Part shown: in pieces, positions 1 to 11,299 of the stretch | How the letters are laid out: the number at the start of each line of letters is the position of its first letter | Position numbering within the stretch: the first letter of the stretch is position 1 | Source: Chara braunii | Lineage: Eukaryota > Streptophyta > Charophyceae > Charales > Characeae | Assembly (NCBI GenBank): GCA_003427395.1 | Contig: BFEA01000416.1 | Coordinates: 137,541 to 163,893 of the forward strand | Length of the DNA stretch: 26,353 nucleotides | Direction of reading: 5' to 3' | Program-made: the position numbers and the translations under genes | The notes under the pieces: model-generated | What the model was told of the DNA's origin: nothing | The model's input: only the letters and a program-made list of their open reading frames with translations | Databases searched by the model: none

Positions 1-288
1 CCCCCCCCCCTCTAGCCCAACCCATGGAGACACAGTGACACACAGCATGTGCCTGCCTGAAATTGCTCATCCTAAACAGTTCGTTCCCCTTGCCCTCATC
101 TTTGCTTGTACAGCATCTGGAGAGCCCCCTGTACACCCCCCCTCCCTACCTCCTCCCTCAAATATTGATTTGTCAAAGAACAAAAGCTGGCCGAGGGTTA
201 CTTTTCGAATTAAACAACAAATTCTGACAGAAGAAATCAAAAGGAAAACAAAGGTAATAAACTTTTTTTTTTTTTTTTGAACAAAGCC
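1..288. other. Intergenic, no gene recognised
   Basis: The window opens with ten C residues, followed by C-rich and T-rich unique sequence and a pure T tract at about 262-278. Open frames here are short and low in complexity, and I recognise no domain. The T tract directly precedes the 36-bp tandem repeat. Confidence 0.5.
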
Positions 289-417
289 GGGAACCGGCCC
301 GGTGTCCCTTATATTACAATGCCAGGAATCGGGCCTGGCGTCCCTTATATAACAATGCCAGGAATCGGGCCTGGCGTCCCTTATATTACAATGCCAGGAG
401 TCGGGCCTGGCTTCCCT
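289..417. repeat. 36-bp tandem repeat, about 3.5 copies
   Basis: Copies lie at 289-324, 325-360 and 361-396, with a partial copy at 397-417. Each copy has a GGAATCGGGCCTGGCGTCCC-like core followed by an AT-rich TTATATTACAATGCCA segment. The first copy is variant (GGGAACCGGCCCGGT) and the last is truncated. A T tract abuts the left side. The same core occurs singly at 21481-21505 and 24930-24944, so it looks like an amplified piece of a dispersed repeat and not a coding sequence. Confidence 0.85.
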
Positions 418-597
418 CACTAAGATTCCACGGTCCTGTTTAGGGGCGAGACATCATCAGTCAAGCCCAAAAACAGGACTACTGCTCACGACGAACCCCA
501 TGTCGAAGAAAAGGTAACACACAGCCAACATTACAGAATCATTTTTATGTCCCCTATTCATCCAAAGTTACCACCCTGCCAACCCTCCCTGCCACCC

Positions 598-1015
598 GTG
601 CGGCAGGGGTCTGTGCCCACAGACCCCCAACTGCAGACAAAGACCCCGCAACACCCACCCACCCACCTCCTTGCGATTTAGGGTAAGCCTCTCCCTCAAT
701 CTGCACCTACTCCCTGATGGATGCTTTGCCGCCCTCCATGACGAAGCCCCTGCAGAGCGATGCTCACCATTCTATGCCAAAGACTGTGGATGATAACGGA
801 ACATAAACCCTGTTGAGACGAAATGAACAACTAACCCTAATTCATTATTCCAGCAGCATCCACCTACCTCCCGCACGGCAGGGGTCAACGATCCCGCTAA
901 CCCACCCACCTCCCTGCGATTTAGGGAGAGCCGCTTCCACTAATCTGCACCTTCTCCGTAGGAAACCCCACCGCCCACCATCATAGAGTTTCTGCGGAGC
1001 TATTTTTATGGGAAC
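598..1015. repeat. Degenerate direct duplication (about 270-bp spacing)
   Basis: Two diverged copies run in the same order. The first spans about 598-770 and the second about 870-1010. Shared landmarks are CGGCAGGGGTC, then ACCCACCCACCTCC followed by TGCGATTTAGGG (656-683 and 901-927), then AATCTGCACCT. Spacing between landmarks differs slightly, so small indels have accumulated. No coding frame is conserved between the copies. Confidence 0.65.
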
Positions 1016-2010
1016 CCCTTGTCCGAATCAGATCTGGACGTGCAGACCCAGTCCAGAACATCTGGTGTCTGCTGTCCGGATGTGCCTGGTGTCAAGGTTC
1101 AGAGTAGCCATGATTATTATAATAATAATATAATATAGTAAATTAGTAATTTACCAGCTGGGCCACCTGGATCACCTTGTTTGCCCGGGCGGCCCGGCCG
1201 TGCATGGGCCAAAAAGGGTCCCAGCAAAAAAAAAAAAAATCAAATCTGAAAAACAAACATGTTATGCAGAAAAATAAAGTGACCAACTTTTGCCTCAGGG
1301 TCACATCAAAATTCCTTACCAAATCGCGGGCCGAAACATCTCATCCAGCAGCACCAATGCACCAATAGCAAGGGAGGAGCGTAATCAGTCGATCTGTCGT
1401 CCCAAACACAGGCACAGCGCCAAACGCCGGGCACTTCAATCAGTGTCACCAAGCGAGGTTGAAATCCTCTTCCAACATTCGGGTTCCGTATCTGAAACCA
1501 GGGGACAGCGCCCCCTGATTTGTTCATAATTCTGGTATACCAGCGACGTCCAGATCCCGCCCGCTGACTGTCCCCACATCACTCTCCTATCCTTTCACAG
1601 TCAACCAGGATTGCTGACCTCTGTCAGCCAGGACTGGCCCATGGCAGAGGCATGGCAGTGCCCTCTGCACGGGTGCCCCGCAGTGCCCTCGCGCCCTCCA
1701 CCCCCACGCGCCGCCACCCCACCAACAAGTTCTGGCACAGCGCCGCCTTCATCCGACGAACCAATGCGATCCCCCGTTGCCCAGACGCCGCCCCCCCTGG
1801 CGGCACTAGTACTGTCTTATCACTAACACAGTGGCAGTATTGAGTGGAATTGCACATGAGCTCACAGGTTGGTGACCCTGATTTGGTCATGTCGCCGGCG
1901 TTCCGTTCATCGGCGGGAAGGACTTGGATTGCAACGGTCAGCTTCATATGGTGTTGTCTTCATTTTTGTTATGTAGTTAGTAATATGACTGGGTGAACTT
2001 TTGTATGCTG
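1016..2010. other. Intergenic, no gene recognised
   Basis: This stretch holds an AT microsatellite-like patch (about 1110-1155), a GC patch with an adjoining A tract (about 1180-1240), and GC-rich sequence at 1550-1810 that gives short proline- and alanine-rich open frames on both strands. None of the translations shows a domain, and the frames overlap antisense to one another, as expected of compositional ORFs. I see nothing assignable. Confidence 0.5.
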
Positions 2011-2013
2011 AAT

Positions 2014-2275
2014 TACATTCAGTTCTTAATTGACGAATTAGAACCTTATAATCTATGGAACTGGCGGCGCTTGTGGCGTAATTAGGGTATACTAATTAGA
2101 ACACTGGGGAATAGTAATCTGACAGGGGGGAAGGAAAAATGTAAATAGTTAATAGAGATAGTATTTTTGTAGGGGAATCGTAACTACATTCGCTTCTTAA
2201 TTAGCGTATTAGGGTTGTGGAGTAAGTAGGGGATAATAATTAGATTACTGGGGCACAGTGATCTGAAATTTGGTG
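2014..2275. repeat. Degenerate tandem duplication (about 170-bp unit)
   Basis: Copy one (about 2014-2122) and copy two (about 2186-2272) share the ordered blocks ACATTC, CTTCTTAATT or GTTCTTAATT, GTATTAGGG or TAATTAGGG, TAATTAGA, CACTGGGG or TACTGGGG, and AGTAATCTGA or AGTGATCTGA. Divergence is high, so this is an old duplication. It lies just upstream of the solo LTR and holds no open frame of note. Confidence 0.55.
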
Positions 2276-2447
2276 ACGATATTGGCTAGTTGGTGGGTAG
2301 TAGGGAGCCTCTTGTTCACTGAGTTGAGTAGCTCCGGATTCAAATTTTCTCTAAACTGTACTTGCTTTTCAATGGCTGGTTAGTAGCAGTTAGGGTTTGA
2401 GTAACGCCGGACCCGTTTTCCAGCATATAATGGAATGGTTGCGTTCT

Positions 2448-3368
2448 TGCGAGGCACCAGGCCTCGGTAAGCCCTACTGGGCCCCGTTATCAGCAAGGTC
2501 GGCCGCCGTAAGTGAAGGCAGGCCCGACCTAGGTTTAGGACTACCACGCAAATGGGGAAATTCAGGCAGTTGCGCAGTGCCAGTTGGTTGGAAGTCCCAG
2601 GCCCAGGCTGCCCTTATCGTACGTAACTGAGGCACGCCCTGGGCCAGATACACAACATGGACTGAACCCAGGCTGCGGGCAGTTGGGCATGAGTAACCAC
2701 CGCAGCCCCTGGGCCTGATTCGTTTGGACTGAGGCTCAGCCTCCCGGGGCCTACCGGAAGCTTCTAGGCTGGGGCCCGGTGCAGCCAGGTCGTGCACAGC
2801 AGGCAGGCCACTTCCATTTAGGAAAGTGCCTGCCCCCACATTCCTAATTCGGGCACTGGCTGCATGCTGCGCAAGCGCTGCTGTGCTAATCGCTGGCCAG
2901 GCTCACGCGCTCACGGGCGAGCAGGGAGAGGCAGGCAACCATAGCCGAGCTGCGCTGCATAGCTGGATGGGGCGCATGGTGGTCCTTGGGTGCACGTGGC
3001 ATCTGTGAGTGGGGGATCGAGGTTGTGAGTGATACTAGAGACATACCTGGTGCTTGAGGCGAACGACATTGGCTGAGATCTGCTTGTACTTCGGGGAGCT
3101 GTTGACGTCACCAGCGGCATTGTAGATAGGCTAGATAGGATCTGCCATTTCTAGTCTGGGTGCAGAGCGCCAGATAGGATGTCGACATTGGTTCTCTGTT
3201 GATGATGATGAGACTAATCGAACATTGTCACTTGTGAGCTTTTGCTGTGCTCTTATTTGGTGGGACTCGTGTTGCAATTCTGTTTTTGGTTCGAGGTCAC
3301 GACTATCTGGTCTCATGTGTATGATGCTGCTTGGTTTCTGAAGTTCGCTATCGCTCATTTTCCTTGCA
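2448..3368 (+). mobile_element. Solo LTR, related to the E2 LTR, sense on the plus strand
   Basis: The block begins TGCGAGG and ends CCTTGCA, the termini used by the LTRs of E1 and E2, but in the opposite orientation. Its reverse complement aligns along its whole length with the E2 LTRs, sharing GCTATCGCTCATTTTCCTTGCA-like termini, the CACCAGGTATGTCT region and the GAACTGCCTGAATTTCCCC-like region in diverged form. Length is 921 bp against 914-918 bp for E2. It is flanked by TTCT (2444-2447 and 3369-3372). No PBS, PPT or internal coding sequence adjoins it, so it is a solo LTR left by LTR-LTR recombination. Identity to E2 is clearly lower than within either LTR pair, indicating an older, separate subfamily insertion. 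Confidence 0.9.
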
Positions 3369-3432
3369 TTCTTGTAAAAAAAAAAAAAAAAAATCCTTAC
3401 CAAAAAAAAAAAAAAAATTGAAAATATATATA
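3369..3432. other. A-rich spacer between solo LTR and E1
   Basis: After the TTCT duplication come two long A tracts (about 3376-3393 and 3402-3416) separated by TCCTTACC, then an AT-dinucleotide run ending TATA at 3429-3432, into which E1 inserted. There is no coding content. Confidence 0.8.
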
Positions 3433-4411
3433 TGCAAGGAAAATAAGCAACAGCGAGATGACAAGGCCAGATTACACAATCACATTGAAAGCCAGATAGT
3501 CACACCGTGTCCAGAGAGCAGCATTGCACCAATAATACACCAACAGAGGTTTGTAGTACTGAAAACCAATGTCAAGGAGAGTTTTCTCTCTCCACACCAG
3601 CACAAGAGTCCAGTCCCTTCACTCTCCTACTTGGCGCTCAGCGCCCAGCCTACTCCTACACAACTATTATCAGCCTACTAATTGACAATGCAACTGTTGA
3701 CATCAGTGGCAACCCGAAGTACTTGAATATGTCGCCCAATGCAGACCATCGCCAATACAAGGTATGTGCCCTTACATCATCATCATCATCATCCTTCACC
3801 TTTCCCTGACTTTACACCCACGTCTTCCTCCCTTACACCCGAAGACCACTCATGCGCCTCACTGTAGTCCAAGCCCACCAGCTATGGTGGCTGGGCTATG
3901 GCGCTGCCCTCAGCAGCGCCCTTCTTCCCTGCACGACTGCACGTGCTGCACCTCGCCTCTCAGCGCCAGCAGCAGCCCACGAGCCTTTGCTCCAGCAGCG
4001 CTGCCGCTAGCATGCGAGTGCCTGAATGAGGCTGAGAGTGGCGAGCTCTTTCCTTTATGGAAAGAGCCTGTGTGCTTCACAGCCTGGCTGGGTTGGCTGG
4101 GCCCAGAAGCTTTCGGTAGGCCCCAGGATGCTGCGTGCTATTTTGCAGCTACTGGGCCGCTTTCGGTTGGACCTCCCAACTGTCAGTGTATGAGGCTGCG
4201 TTTCTCGCCCAGGGCCTGCATTCTTCGGAAAGGCCCAGAAGGTCGTGGAATGTCTTGCCTGTGTTTCTCTCAACCAACTGGCGCGTCGCAACTGCCAAAT
4301 ATGAAATTGACAGTCAAAGGCCTCTTGTGATAAGTTAGGCCCGCCTTCACTTAGGGCGGGCACCACTGCAACCGGGGCCTCTTAGGCCTGCCGAGGACCC
4401 AGATCCTCGCA
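3433..4411 (-). repeat. E1 3' LTR
   Basis: This LTR is the direct repeat of 11315-12300. Read on the minus strand it starts TGCGAGGATC at 4411 and ends CCTTGCA at 3433. It contains an ATC trinucleotide run (about 3775-3793) and the palindrome GGCGCTCAGCGCC (about 3632-3644). Differences from its partner include many single substitutions and a few small indels. I could not identify a convincing TATA box or polyadenylation signal by eye. Confidence 0.95.
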
Positions 4412-4425
4412 TTCCCTCCTCCTTT
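4412..4425 (-). other. E1 polypurine tract
   Basis: Immediately inside the 3' LTR the minus strand reads AAAGGAGGAGGGAA, an uninterrupted purine run abutting the TG of the LTR. This is the expected plus-strand primer site for reverse transcription. The E2 tract is nearly identical. Confidence 0.9.
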
Positions 4426-4451
4426 ACTTCGTTAGTCCTCTGAGAAGTCTG

Positions 4452-5990
4452 TTACTCTGCAGGCATCTTCCCTTTTAGTTCTCTTTCGCAGCCTGCAATC
4501 ACTTGAGGTGCTGTTTTCATGAGTTCCTCACGTGTGAACCAGGGATCTTCTTTAGGATCCAAATGATGTCTGAATCTCATACGATACTGCATTCTTGGTT
4601 TAGGAGGGCAGCCTCTGCCTGATGGTTGAGGTACAAGCATCACTTGATGCTCCACGATCTGATCAATGTCCACCTCGCCATCCATGGTTGGGGGCAGCAT
4701 TGATCTCCTTGAGGGAAACTGATCAATGGCAGCAAAAGGTGCCAGCTTGGATGCATGGAAAATAGGGTAAGTGCGCAAGTGTGGAGGGATGCGAATCACG
4801 TATGAAGGCTCATCCGGTTGATCCCCTACAATGTCTAAGATCTCCAAGGTTCCAAAGTACTGTGGCATTAGTTTACGTGAAATGCCTAACTCCTGACCTA
4901 GTTAAGATGACTTAACCCAGACTCTATCACCTACCTGAAAGTTAGACGGTCGTTTGTGCTTATTCTCGGATGCGATCATTGCATCCTGAGGTTTCCTGAT
5001 GTGTTCAACGGCTTGCTGCAGCATCTGATCATATTTGACAGCAAACTCTATGCTGCCAGGTGCTGCAGCGGGTTCTCTTTCCGGTAGCAGAAAGTCAAGT
5101 GCAGTTCTGGGTTTCCAACCAAGGTGCAGTTGGTTAGGAGTCATACCAGTAGTACTGTTCACAGCATTGTTATACAGGTTGGCGATGAGAGGTAACTTCT
5201 CGTCCCAGTCATACGGACTTGGCTTAGAATGCCGAAGCAGGTGATGTACTACCCGGTTCATCTGTTCTGCCTGGCCATTTGACTCAGGGTGATTCCCTGA
5301 CGTCATTTGGAGCTTGGTACCTATCTTTTCATCAGTTGATTGCCACAGTTCACTGGTGAATCTCACATCCCTGTCACTAACAATAGATGTGGGCAAACCG
5401 AGGTCCCGTACCCAGTTATCCATAAAGAGTTGGATGACGTAGTCAATTTTAGCATTTTCTAGCATAGCGATTAGTCTGGCATACTTAGAAAAGCGATCCA
5501 CTATAACAAAGATGTGTCTTTTCCGAGTCCTACTGGTCACAAGAGTATCCATGAAGTCCATGGACATACTCTGACCCGGTCCTTCAGGGATCGGCAAGGG
5601 CTTAATCAACCCAAGCGGAGCCTGAGTCCTAGGTTTGTCCCTTTGGCAAACCTGGCAGGTTTCAACTTATCTCTTAGCATCTTGAATCATAGAGGGCCAC
5701 CAAAATCTCTCTACTAAGTTCACTGATGTCTTTCTATAGCCAAAATGACCAGTTGCATCATGACATTCTCCTAAAAATAAACTATGTAAAGACTCACGAT
5801 CAGGAACTCACAACCTCTTATTCCCTGCCTTCTCAAGAAACAGTAAGCCATCTATCATCGTAAATTCATCCAAAGTCTTTTGTTCCTTTGCTTGGAATCT
5901 ACAGATGATGTCAGACATAAGTGGATCTTGCTGATAGGCTTCCACCAATGATCGAGTTAGATCGTTAGATATGCCAAATTTAGTAACTAA
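4452..5990 (-). pseudogene. E1 integrase with chromodomain-like tail (broken)
   Basis: This C-terminal third of pol would integrate the cDNA copy into chromosomes. Reading starts after a one-base frameshift near 5990 that separates it from RNase H. The zinc-binding part shows ECHDATGHFG and ETCQVCQRDK (HHCC). The catalytic core keeps D (SMDFMD), D (VSDRD) and E (NGQAEQ), with exactly 35 residues between the last two, the DD35E spacing. The tail (4512-4670) has an IVEH start and a FRHHLDPKEDPWFTREEL end, resembling a chromodomain with an insert between its first strands. In-frame stops lie at 5808-5810 (TGA where E2 has Cys), 5667-5669 (TAA) and 4902-4904 (TAA where E2 has Glu). The natural end is TAA at 4452-4454, about 25 bp before the PPT. 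Confidence 0.9.
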
Positions 5991-7255
5991 TGCGCCCGGT
6001 AATCTGCCCGACGAGATAATGCATCAGCCACTTTGTTGTATTCTTCCTTGATGGGATGAAGTTGATCGTCATACATGTCTATCACTTGTATCCATCGCTT
6101 GAGTGCATCAGAGAGCACAGGCTGTGTCTTGATCCAGCGCAAGGTCTCATGGTCTGATCTCACATAGAAGAATCTGCCTAGGAGATAATGTCTCCAATGA
6201 ACCAGCGCTCTATATAGTGCATAGAGCTCACGCTCGTACGTGGACTTTGCTAGCTTTTGAGATGGCATCTTCTTACTCATGTGCTCGATCGGTCTCAACT
6301 TTTTCCCCTCCTTTTGCGCGAGGACCGCGCCTATGCCATATTGGCTGGCGTCTGTGGTCACGACAAAGGTCTGATCAGGATCCGAGAGTTTGAGGACTTC
6401 ATATTGTGTTAGAGCATACTTCAATTTCGTGAAGGCTGCCTCACACTCTTCTGTCCATTCCCAAGGGGCGTCAAGTCGAGTTAGATCTGTTAGTGGGGAA
6501 GCTATAGTACTATAGTTCTTCATAAACAAACGACAATAACCCGTCGTCCCCGAAAACGATCTGACCTCAGTAACAGTCTGAGGTCTGGGCCAGTCTCGAA
6601 TGTTGGCCACCTTTGCATCGTCTGGCCTCAACCCATCTGCTGAAATCTCATGACCCAAGTACAAGATCTTGGTGCGACCAAACTCTCATTTCTCCAAGTT
6701 AACCTTGTACTGGTGCTGTCTTAAGAGACCTAGCACTATTTTCAAGTGCTCAGCGTGCTCCTCTACAGTCTTACTAAAGATGAGGATATCGTCGAGGTAC
6801 ACGACGATAAACTTATCTAAGTAATCATGAAAGATCATGTTCATTGCGTGCTGGAATGTCCTGGGAGCATTGCATAGGCCGAAGGGCATCACCACAAACT
6901 CATACAGACCGTACCTGGTCTGAAATGCGGTTTTGTGTTGATCCGCAACTCTAATAGCAATTTGATGGTATCCGGACTTTAGATCTATCTTAGTAAAGTA
7001 CCGACATCCCTGCACTCTATCCAATAGGTCATCGATGCGGGGTAGGGGCTCTGCGTTTTTAATAGTGATGGCATTGAGACCCCTATAATCAATGCACATC
7101 CTGAGGGTACCTCCCTTCTTTGGGACAAATAGAACTTCCGCACCGTAAGGGGAGGTACTAGGCCGAATCCATCCCTTCTCTGTGAGCTCCTTGAGCTGGC
7201 GGCGGAGCTCATCCAACTCCGCAGGAGACATCCTATAGATTCGTCCTCTAGGCAC
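5987..7255 (-). pseudogene. E1 reverse transcriptase and RNase H (one in-frame stop)
   Basis: This is the polymerase region that copies element RNA into DNA. Reverse transcriptase motifs are [23 protein letters not shown] (first catalytic Asp, about residue 91 from the GTG at 7255), [12 protein letters not shown] and [10 protein letters not shown] (YLDD, residues 153-156). The frame then meets TGA at 6686-6688, replacing the Cys usual in the LEKCEFG motif of this family, and continues in the same frame into the connection and RNase H: TTDASQYGIG (Asp), YERELYAL (Glu) and RSDHETLRW (Asp), ending ADALSRR. Apart from the stop, every catalytic residue is present. The 189-residue and 225-residue pieces are therefore one ancestral domain pair. 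Confidence 0.92.
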
Positions 7256-8112
7256 CTTACTACCTGGGACAACCTCTATTGCATGGACAACCTCCCTTTC
7301 TACCGCGCCTGTGGGCTCCTAAAAAAGGTCAGAATACTGAGCGACGATTGATTCTATCTCTGGGGGTGTTTTTACGGCCTCCCCTTTCTCAGAGACAAAT
7401 ACTAGATACATGCCCTCCTCGCGATTCTACTTATAATAGTTATAAAAAGATGATGCACCCGTAGTTTTCTATCAGACAGCTAGCTTTAAACTTCTGCAAT
7501 CTCACAGATCTACCGTTGGGCAATTTGTGAATCAACACCTTTCTATCCTAATCAAACTGCGGTTGGGCGACCTCGAGGTAGTACATACCTAGGAGCATGT
7601 CAAAGGGCAGTTCGTTGCTAACCAGGAAGGAGATTTTATGGCTCACTTCCCCTCCTCCATAGGAGAAGGTACAGACTACGTCCTTGACATAGTCTTTTAC
7701 CAACATTTGGTGCTTGTTGGCCAGCGTAGAAGCTACAATTCTGCTAAGCCGCTGCACGTGGTCCCCTAAGCGCAATCTATCCACACAAGCACGACTGATG
7801 AAGTTTCGTGTAGAGCCTATGTCTGCGAAGGCGCTAACTTTACAGCCACCTAAATCAACCTCTACCACGAAGTGTTCACCCTTTGGACCTCTACTGATCA
7901 TCGCCCAAGAGTCTCTGGGGTCCTTCCTTGACCACTCGGTCTCCAACTCTTCTAGGGACTCAAACACATCTCTCAAACAGAGCGTCGGTGGGTCTGAATG
8001 TGTCTGTGGGGCGATACGTGGGTCACTAGCCTTGGCCAACGCTGAAGTGGGGAAGGCAACGTTACCACTTCAGCGCGAGTAAGAGCGGCTAAAACTCCTA
8101 CTGGCCCGAGGT
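7256..8112 (-). pseudogene. E1 protease and protease-RT linker (broken)
   Basis: This pol N-terminus begins in the -1 frame relative to gag. The sequence GPVGVLAALTRAEVV follows the frameshift region, and an indel near 8055 moves the reading into the frame that carries THSDPP and VFESLEELE. The retropepsin core is VSAFADIGSTRNFIS: the active-site triplet is D-I-G (7815-7823) where D-T-G or D-S-G is required, so the enzyme is probably weak or dead. [16 protein letters not shown] is the C-terminal part. The reading ends at a TAG at 7548-7550 where E2 encodes Trp. A further frameshift and two TAG codons (7427-7429 and 7319-7321) break the linker leading to reverse transcriptase. Confidence 0.85.
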
Positions 8113-8119
8113 GTGTCCC
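8078..8119 (-). promoter_or_regulatory. E1 gag-pol frameshift region, slippery heptamer lost
   Basis: At the position equivalent to the E2 slippery site, E1 reads GGGACAC (8119-8113), one base off GGGAAAC. The 10-nt spacer (8112-8103) and a stem-loop are kept: arm AGTAGGAG at 8102-8095, a 9-nt loop, and arm CTCTTACT at 8085-8078, giving 8 bp with one G-T pair. The gag TAG lies inside the 5' arm. The stem survives with different bases from E2, but the heptamer change should abolish slippage. Confidence 0.65.
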
Positions 8120-10032
8120 TGCGAAGTGCTCACAGAAGCACCGCCAGAGTTCGAAGATAGTCCCACCACCGTTGGTGAGGTTACCCTCGTCAGGACCTTT
8201 TTGCCTCGGCACGTTCGGGACGTGTGGCCATAATTGCCACAATTCATGCAAGTGCCCCTAGCGACTCGGTCCCTCCACACCTCATACTCTAAACCAAGTT
8301 TTACCCATGCTGGTGTTCCTTGGTCGCTCTGACCCGTGGACCGTACTACCTTCTTTTTCCTGGTCCCCCTAGCCTTTTCCTTGATAGGTGCCACGACTCC
8401 CCCATCCGAAGTCTCAATGGCCCCATCATGCTCTGTCTCTTCCCCAAGGTCTTGGAAGTCGTCAATTTCTATTGCCTGACCATCATGGTCGGCAAACATT
8501 AGTTGACCTTTCTTCTTCCAGTCCTGGGGTAGTCTCTTTTTCCTACCATCTCCCTGACTCTATTGCGCGGACCCCAATTTTGCCTCTATATCTAAGGCCT
8601 TCTTGCTGAGAGGCGAAGTTGTGCTGCTCGACATAGGCCTCATCTACCAGCTTTGTCCTTACCTGTGAAGGTAGACATCTAAGGTAATCCGTGAGTACCT
8701 GCTGGTCATAGCGCATACCAGGTACGACGAGTAGACGTTCTACGGTGTCCGTTAGCTCACGAACATTCTTGTACCTTCTCGCACAGAGACTGTTGATTGC
8801 ATCGGTGGCCTTTTGAGCCCCTTGAGGGTCATGCCACCTGTTGTACACGGACCGTACAAACTCTTCCAATGTCAGGGCCTGGGCCTAGGCATCGAAATTC
8901 TGACCGTAGCCCTGCTGCTGCACTAGGCCATTCAACCAGCGGGCTGCTGACCCCTCTAGAAAGGAGGCAGCCACTACAACTTCTTGCTAAGGTCTGGTAA
9001 GCTTGTGCCTCACATAAGTTGGCACCGTCCTTACCCAGGTATCCAAATCCTCATCCTTCTTCCTGTCGCCGGAGAAGGGCTTAGGACTCAGCAAGGGTAT
9101 TTTGGGCATCCACTGCATAGGCTGCATGGGCCCAGGGGCTTGCTGCAGTGGCTGCATAGCCACCGAAACAGGTTGCTCCACACTAACCTGGGCCTGACTT
9201 GACAATGGGACTGTAGTAACCACTGTCGTCGATGGTACGGCTGAGACTCTATGAACGGGACCACTAGTTGCTACAAAACCCCTGGAGGGGGCATGCCAAA
9301 CATAGGTGAGAATGGAGGCCCTACCGGCGGCAGCGTCACTGATGGACCCACATCCGAAGGGGGAGCTACAACATACTGAGGCTGCCTCATCATGGGACGA
9401 GGAGCCTGCAGTGCAGCCAGAATCTGCTTTTGGCCTGCCATTAGTTCAACCAGCACTTCTTGCTGGACAGCCTGCGCTTCTGCCACACAAAGAAGCGAGC
9501 TACGCAGCGCTCGTATCGCAGGGTCAAGTGCTGACTCATCTAATGCTTCTAATCTTCCTAGCTCCTCTCTCCTACTACCTAGTCTAGCTTTCCCCATGAC
9601 TGCTTTTCTTCTCCTCTCCGTTGCCTCATCCAATTGTCGTTGTAGCTCATCCTGAAGTTATTCCGCTTGGAGGATTTCATAATCCTCCGGCGTGAGTTGA
9701 GTCTGCTGGCTGACTCGCAAGCCAACACTCTGGCTAATGGACCCCTAAGAACCACTCTGACCAACTCCAGAGGAAGTGGCCTGTGAAGAAGCCTGCGACA
9801 TGGTAGAGGAAGTAGCCATGGTTGTACCGGTACTAGCTATAGTTCTAGACCTGGCACTAACCTCAGCCACCCTCACTCTTCTTGCGGCTGCTCTCTCTCT
9901 AGCCTCTCTCCGCAGTCTCCTCTCATCTCCTGGACCTAACTCTAGGAAAGTCAAAGATCGACTACGAGTAGTTCCACGAGTAGTCCTACGGTCGTCCACT
10001 AACAACTCCTCACTAGTGCTTGCATGACTCAT
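8098..10032 (-). pseudogene. E1 gag (broken)
   Basis: Gag is the structural polyprotein forming the virus-like particle. The ATG at 10030-10032 opens an Arg- and Glu-rich N-terminus (RRLRREARERAAARR), then a coiled-coil-like stretch (about 9490-9660), a Pro/Gln-rich linker, a capsid region (PKPFSGDRKKDEDLDTWVRT and a part aligning with E2) and a CX2CX4HX4C zinc knuckle (CMNCGNYGHTSRTC), ending HTSGQ and TAG at 8098-8100. Stops lie at 9745-9747, 9658-9660, 9271-9273, 8987-8989 and 8885-8887, with frameshifts near 9250 and near 8610. The stop at 8885-8887 falls on the same codon as the only stop in E2 gag. Alignment with E2 supports every segment. Confidence 0.88.
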
Positions 10033-11299
10033 GAGCTACAATGTGTGTGATCTAAACTAGAATCCACACTGAATCCTACCTTAGCCTGACATACAACCGA
10101 GTACAAATAACAACTAATTTCGGCCGGCCTGAACAGACAGTTAGGTGATGTAGTAACAACTAATGTCGGATCCTACAGGAAATATCACATCTAGTTTTAG
10201 GTTACTTCTAGAACAGATTGCAATGCAGCAAAGAACTAATCTGTCTGCAACTGTCTGTCAGTTGTTAGTCAAGTCTGTAACAACTAAATAATCAAAAATA
10301 AAAATAATATCTCCTGCTGGAGATGTATACTGGATGGCAGATTGTCTATTGTTTGCCACTGTGAACAGTTATGGGAATCCCCCCCTCCCCTTGTATCCTT
10401 CTTGACTTGTCACTTTGTGTCAACGTCCTGAGCATCTGGTTGAGCAACGTGTCTAAATGTGTGCAATCCGGCCCACCCCTGTGCCCCAAGTCAACACCGA
10501 ACCTGCCAGCCGCTGCACATTATTTACCCTCGCATGCAACGAGCCTTACACCCGGTTTGATCTGGCTGATCAGGAGGCATTTAAGGAGATCCCCCGTAAC
10601 TCCTCAGGAATTATTTAACGTCGCAGACAGGACGACGATCACAGCCAGAATCAGCACCGAGTCCCTGCCAGAAATATTTAGAGACGGTCTGGTAAGCGTT
10701 TGTTCAAAGGGCTGGCATGCCCTGCATGACCTCTATTGCGCAAGCAGCAGAACCAAGGACTTGCGGCAAAGCATGCGTGTACTAGTCCCAACGGGTTGGC
10801 ATGGTGACCGTGACCCGAGTGCTTCGTCCAGGGCCCTACAGAGGCTTTGCCCGTCTCCCACCAGCTTGCTGCCCAGGAAGAATGTCGACTCTCAAGGTTG
10901 AGCGCTCCCGGCACCTCACATCGAGAGGACTCTCAAGACAAGACTCACTTCCTCACGGTAAGAAGTAATGAAGAGGGTAGATAAGGAAGAGAGCAACGTA
11001 CCTTATAATGCTGCCCCCAACCACAAATTTCTCACCGGCAACCTGATGTGCATTTATGATAACCGGTCTTTGCCTTGGCACAACCAACAGTAGAAAGCAG
11101 TTCCACCTCAGCTTAAATGCCACATCAGCGAGCTCTCATCATCCAGCATACATCCCTAATGTCACCACATAGCTTCCTGGCGCGCCCACACGACCCTGGG
11201 CCGCCCTACGTTCAACGCCCAAGCCTTATCACTGCCCCACACCTCATGCGAAGCACCGAACAGCTATTCCGAAGAACCAATGAAGCGCAATATGAACCA
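10033..11299 (-). other. E1 untranslated leader between PBS and gag
   Basis: About 1.27 kb separates the PBS from the gag ATG. Parts are conserved with E2, notably the blocks around 10790-11010 (for example GGTTGGCAT, GTGCTTCGTCCAGGGCCCT, ACTCTCAAGGTTGAGCGC and GAGAGGACTCTCAAGA on the plus strand). A 176-residue plus-strand open frame at 10371-10901 is not preserved in E2 and has no domain, so I do not call it a gene. The leader probably carries RNA packaging or translation signals, but none is recognisable. Confidence 0.7.

Noticed and set aside
289-417. The regularly spaced 36-bp repeat as a CRISPR array.
   Set aside because: The units are contiguous without unique spacers, and the genome is eukaryotic.
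1611-1947. Pro/Ala-rich open frames on both strands.
   Set aside because: They are GC-composition artefacts, antisense to one another and without domain signatures.
10371-10901. 176-residue plus-strand open frame in the E1 leader as an antisense gene.
   Set aside because: No domain is present, and the equivalent E2 region does not keep the frame.
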